Below, piece after piece: positions 63,240-64,000 of a DNA stretch of 64,000 nucleotides. Origin of the DNA: Marinobacter sediminum (GTDB lineage: Bacteria; Pseudomonadota; Gammaproteobacteria; Pseudomonadales; Oleiphilaceae); the NCBI RefSeq assembly GCF_016820575.1, contig NZ_JAEMQH010000001.1:1302001-1366000 (forward strand). The letters are read 5' to 3'. A program made the position numbers and the translations under genes. The notes under the pieces are model-generated. The model was not told the origin of the DNA. It saw only the letters and a list, made by a program, of their open reading frames with translations, and did not search any database. The first letter of the stretch is position 1. Every line of letters begins with the position of its first letter.

Positions 63240-64000
63240 TTATTGGCTCAGGCGCGAATGGGCTTGGGCGTATTCCGCCTTCAGGCGATTAACCAGGGCC
63301 TGCACACTGACCACATCGTGAATCTGGCTCACGCCCTGGCCGGCGGACCAAACTGTTTTCCAGGCCTTGGCCTCATCGCTTACCGGTTTCAGCTTCTCAC
63401 CATAATTGATCTCACCGGCCTGGTTCAGTTTATCCATCGGGTAACCGGCGGCTTCCAGACTCTGGCGCATGAAGCTGGCGGGTATGCCCGAGACCACCGG
63501 GGTGTGGATGATGTCCGCCGACACCGCCTCAATAATCATGTTGCGGTAAGCGTCCTCAGCCTGGGACTCCTCGGTGTTGATGAACCGGGTGCCCAGGTAA
63601 GCCAGATCGGCACCCATGGCCTGCGCCGCCAACAGGTCTTCACCGTGGGACAGGCCGCCGGCCAGCAGGATGATGCCGTCGAACACCTCGCGGATCTCAT
63701 GCACCAGCACAAACGGGTTAATGGTGCCGGCATGGCCACCGGCCCCGGCTGCCACCGCAATAATGCCATCAACGCCGGCTTCCGCCGCCTTGCGGGCATG
63801 GTGCTGGTTGGTAACATCGTGGAACACTAACCCGCCATAGCTGTGCACCGCATCCACCACCTGGCTAGCCGCCCCGAGGGATGTGATCACGATGGGCACC
63901 TGGTGCTTCACGCATAACTCCAGGTCTGCCTGCCAGCGCGGGTTGGTGCGATGCACGATCAGGTTGACGGCATAAGGAGCTACTTGTGCCGATGGATTTT
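63240..64000 (-). CDS. Nitronate monooxygenase family protein, 5' end outside window
   Basis: At least 253 residues are visible; the frame is open to the window edge. The visible sequence starts NPSAQVAPYAVNLIVHRTNPRW and has the FMN-binding TIM-barrel pattern with VITSLGAAS, GVDGIIAVAAGAGGHAG, ILLAGGLSHGEDLLAAQAMGADLAYLGTRFINTEES. The histidine in the GAGGHAG loop is the class I type catalytic residue. The enzymes oxidise alkyl nitronates or related compounds with FMN. Because the first part is missing, subclass is uncertain. Confidence 0.88.
   Translation of the reverse strand, partial: NPSAQVAPYAVNLIVHRTNPRWQADLELCVKHQVPIVITSLGAASQVVDAVHSYGGLVFHDVTNQHHARKAAEAGVDGIIAVAAGAGGHAGTINPFVLVHEIREVFDGIILLAGGLSHGEDLLAAQAMGADLAYLGTRFINTEESQAEDAYRNMIIEAVSADIIHTPVVSGIPASFMRQSLEAAGYPMDKLNQAGEINYGEKLKPVSDEAKAWKTVWSAGQGVSQIHDVVSVQALVNRLKAEYAQAHSRLSQ

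Noticed and set aside
1-64000. CRISPR arrays, insertion sequences, prophage, tRNA or rRNA genes
   Set aside because: No regularly spaced repeats, transposase or integrase frames, or tRNA-like cloverleaf sequences were recognised on either strand by eye; a dedicated tRNA scan was not possible.

Overview
The window looks like a chromosomal segment of a marine gammaproteobacterium, most likely Marinobacter or a close relative. It is moderately GC-rich, and gene order around metK–tkt–epd–pgk–fba follows the Pseudomonas pattern. It carries a wax ester synthase/DGAT, a FadL porin, a FabR/DesT-type TetR with a desaturase, and a Pseudomonas-like glucose ABC system. This is inferred from gene content; no rRNA, tRNA, CRISPR array, prophage or insertion sequence was seen.

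Layout. 1–2.5 kb: tail of an AEC permease, a CDF metal exporter under a textbook MerR-type promoter with a CadR-like regulator, a decayed Crp/Fnr gene and an outer-membrane barrel protein. 2.7–7.7 kb: a photolyase overlapped by a tiny DUF2256 zinc-ribbon gene, Sco and CtaG oxidase-assembly genes, and a tandem two-domain HAD protein with altered active sites. 7.8–14.4 kb: a GltR/GtrS-like two-component system followed by a four-gene sugar ABC transporter. 14.4–20 kb: an iron-sulfur (6-4)-type photolyase, a sodium:solute symporter with a 44-residue partner, moaA and an NsrR-type regulator. 20–24.6 kb: a lipid block (desaturase, its ferredoxin reductase, TetR, WS/DGAT). 24.7–30.7 kb: CidA/LrgB and the stress operon prkA–yeaH–spoVR. 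31–41 kb: housekeeping genes (tpm, a 2-hydroxyacid dehydrogenase, fadL, yihY, HDOD, DUF445, rsmE, bioA, DUF2505). 41–43.3 kb: a polar amino-acid ABC transporter. 43.5–48.2 kb: the S-adenosylmethionine cycle (metF, ahcY, metK) with an ArsR–methyltransferase regulator of SahR type and two copies of one operator. 48.4–53.9 kb: tkt, epd, pgk, fba. 54–56.9 kb: an MFS transporter, cbpA–cbpM and a DUF6435 gene. 57–61.1 kb: an uncharacterised DUF5666–DUF6502–DUF5666 module. 61–64 kb: a chemoreceptor and a truncated nitronate monooxygenase.

The strongest candidates for undescribed biology are three. (1) The DUF5666/DUF6502 module at 57.0–61.1 kb has three copies of a TGGGA-N6-TCCCA palindrome in its two promoter regions, one ending three bases before the DUF6502 start codon, and DUF6502 has a helix-turn-helix-like segment that could bind them. 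(2) A family of 100-base structured intergenic elements (38001–38100 and 52697–52796) shares 23-base arms that differ in sequence but stay complementary, and a related 54-base loop. (3) The SahR operator pair controls the methyl cycle next to the central carbon genes. Also notable are the DWH active sites in the tandem HAD protein, a clamp-binding-like tail on the photolyase, and A-rich Hfq/Crc-type leaders in the sugar-uptake genes.
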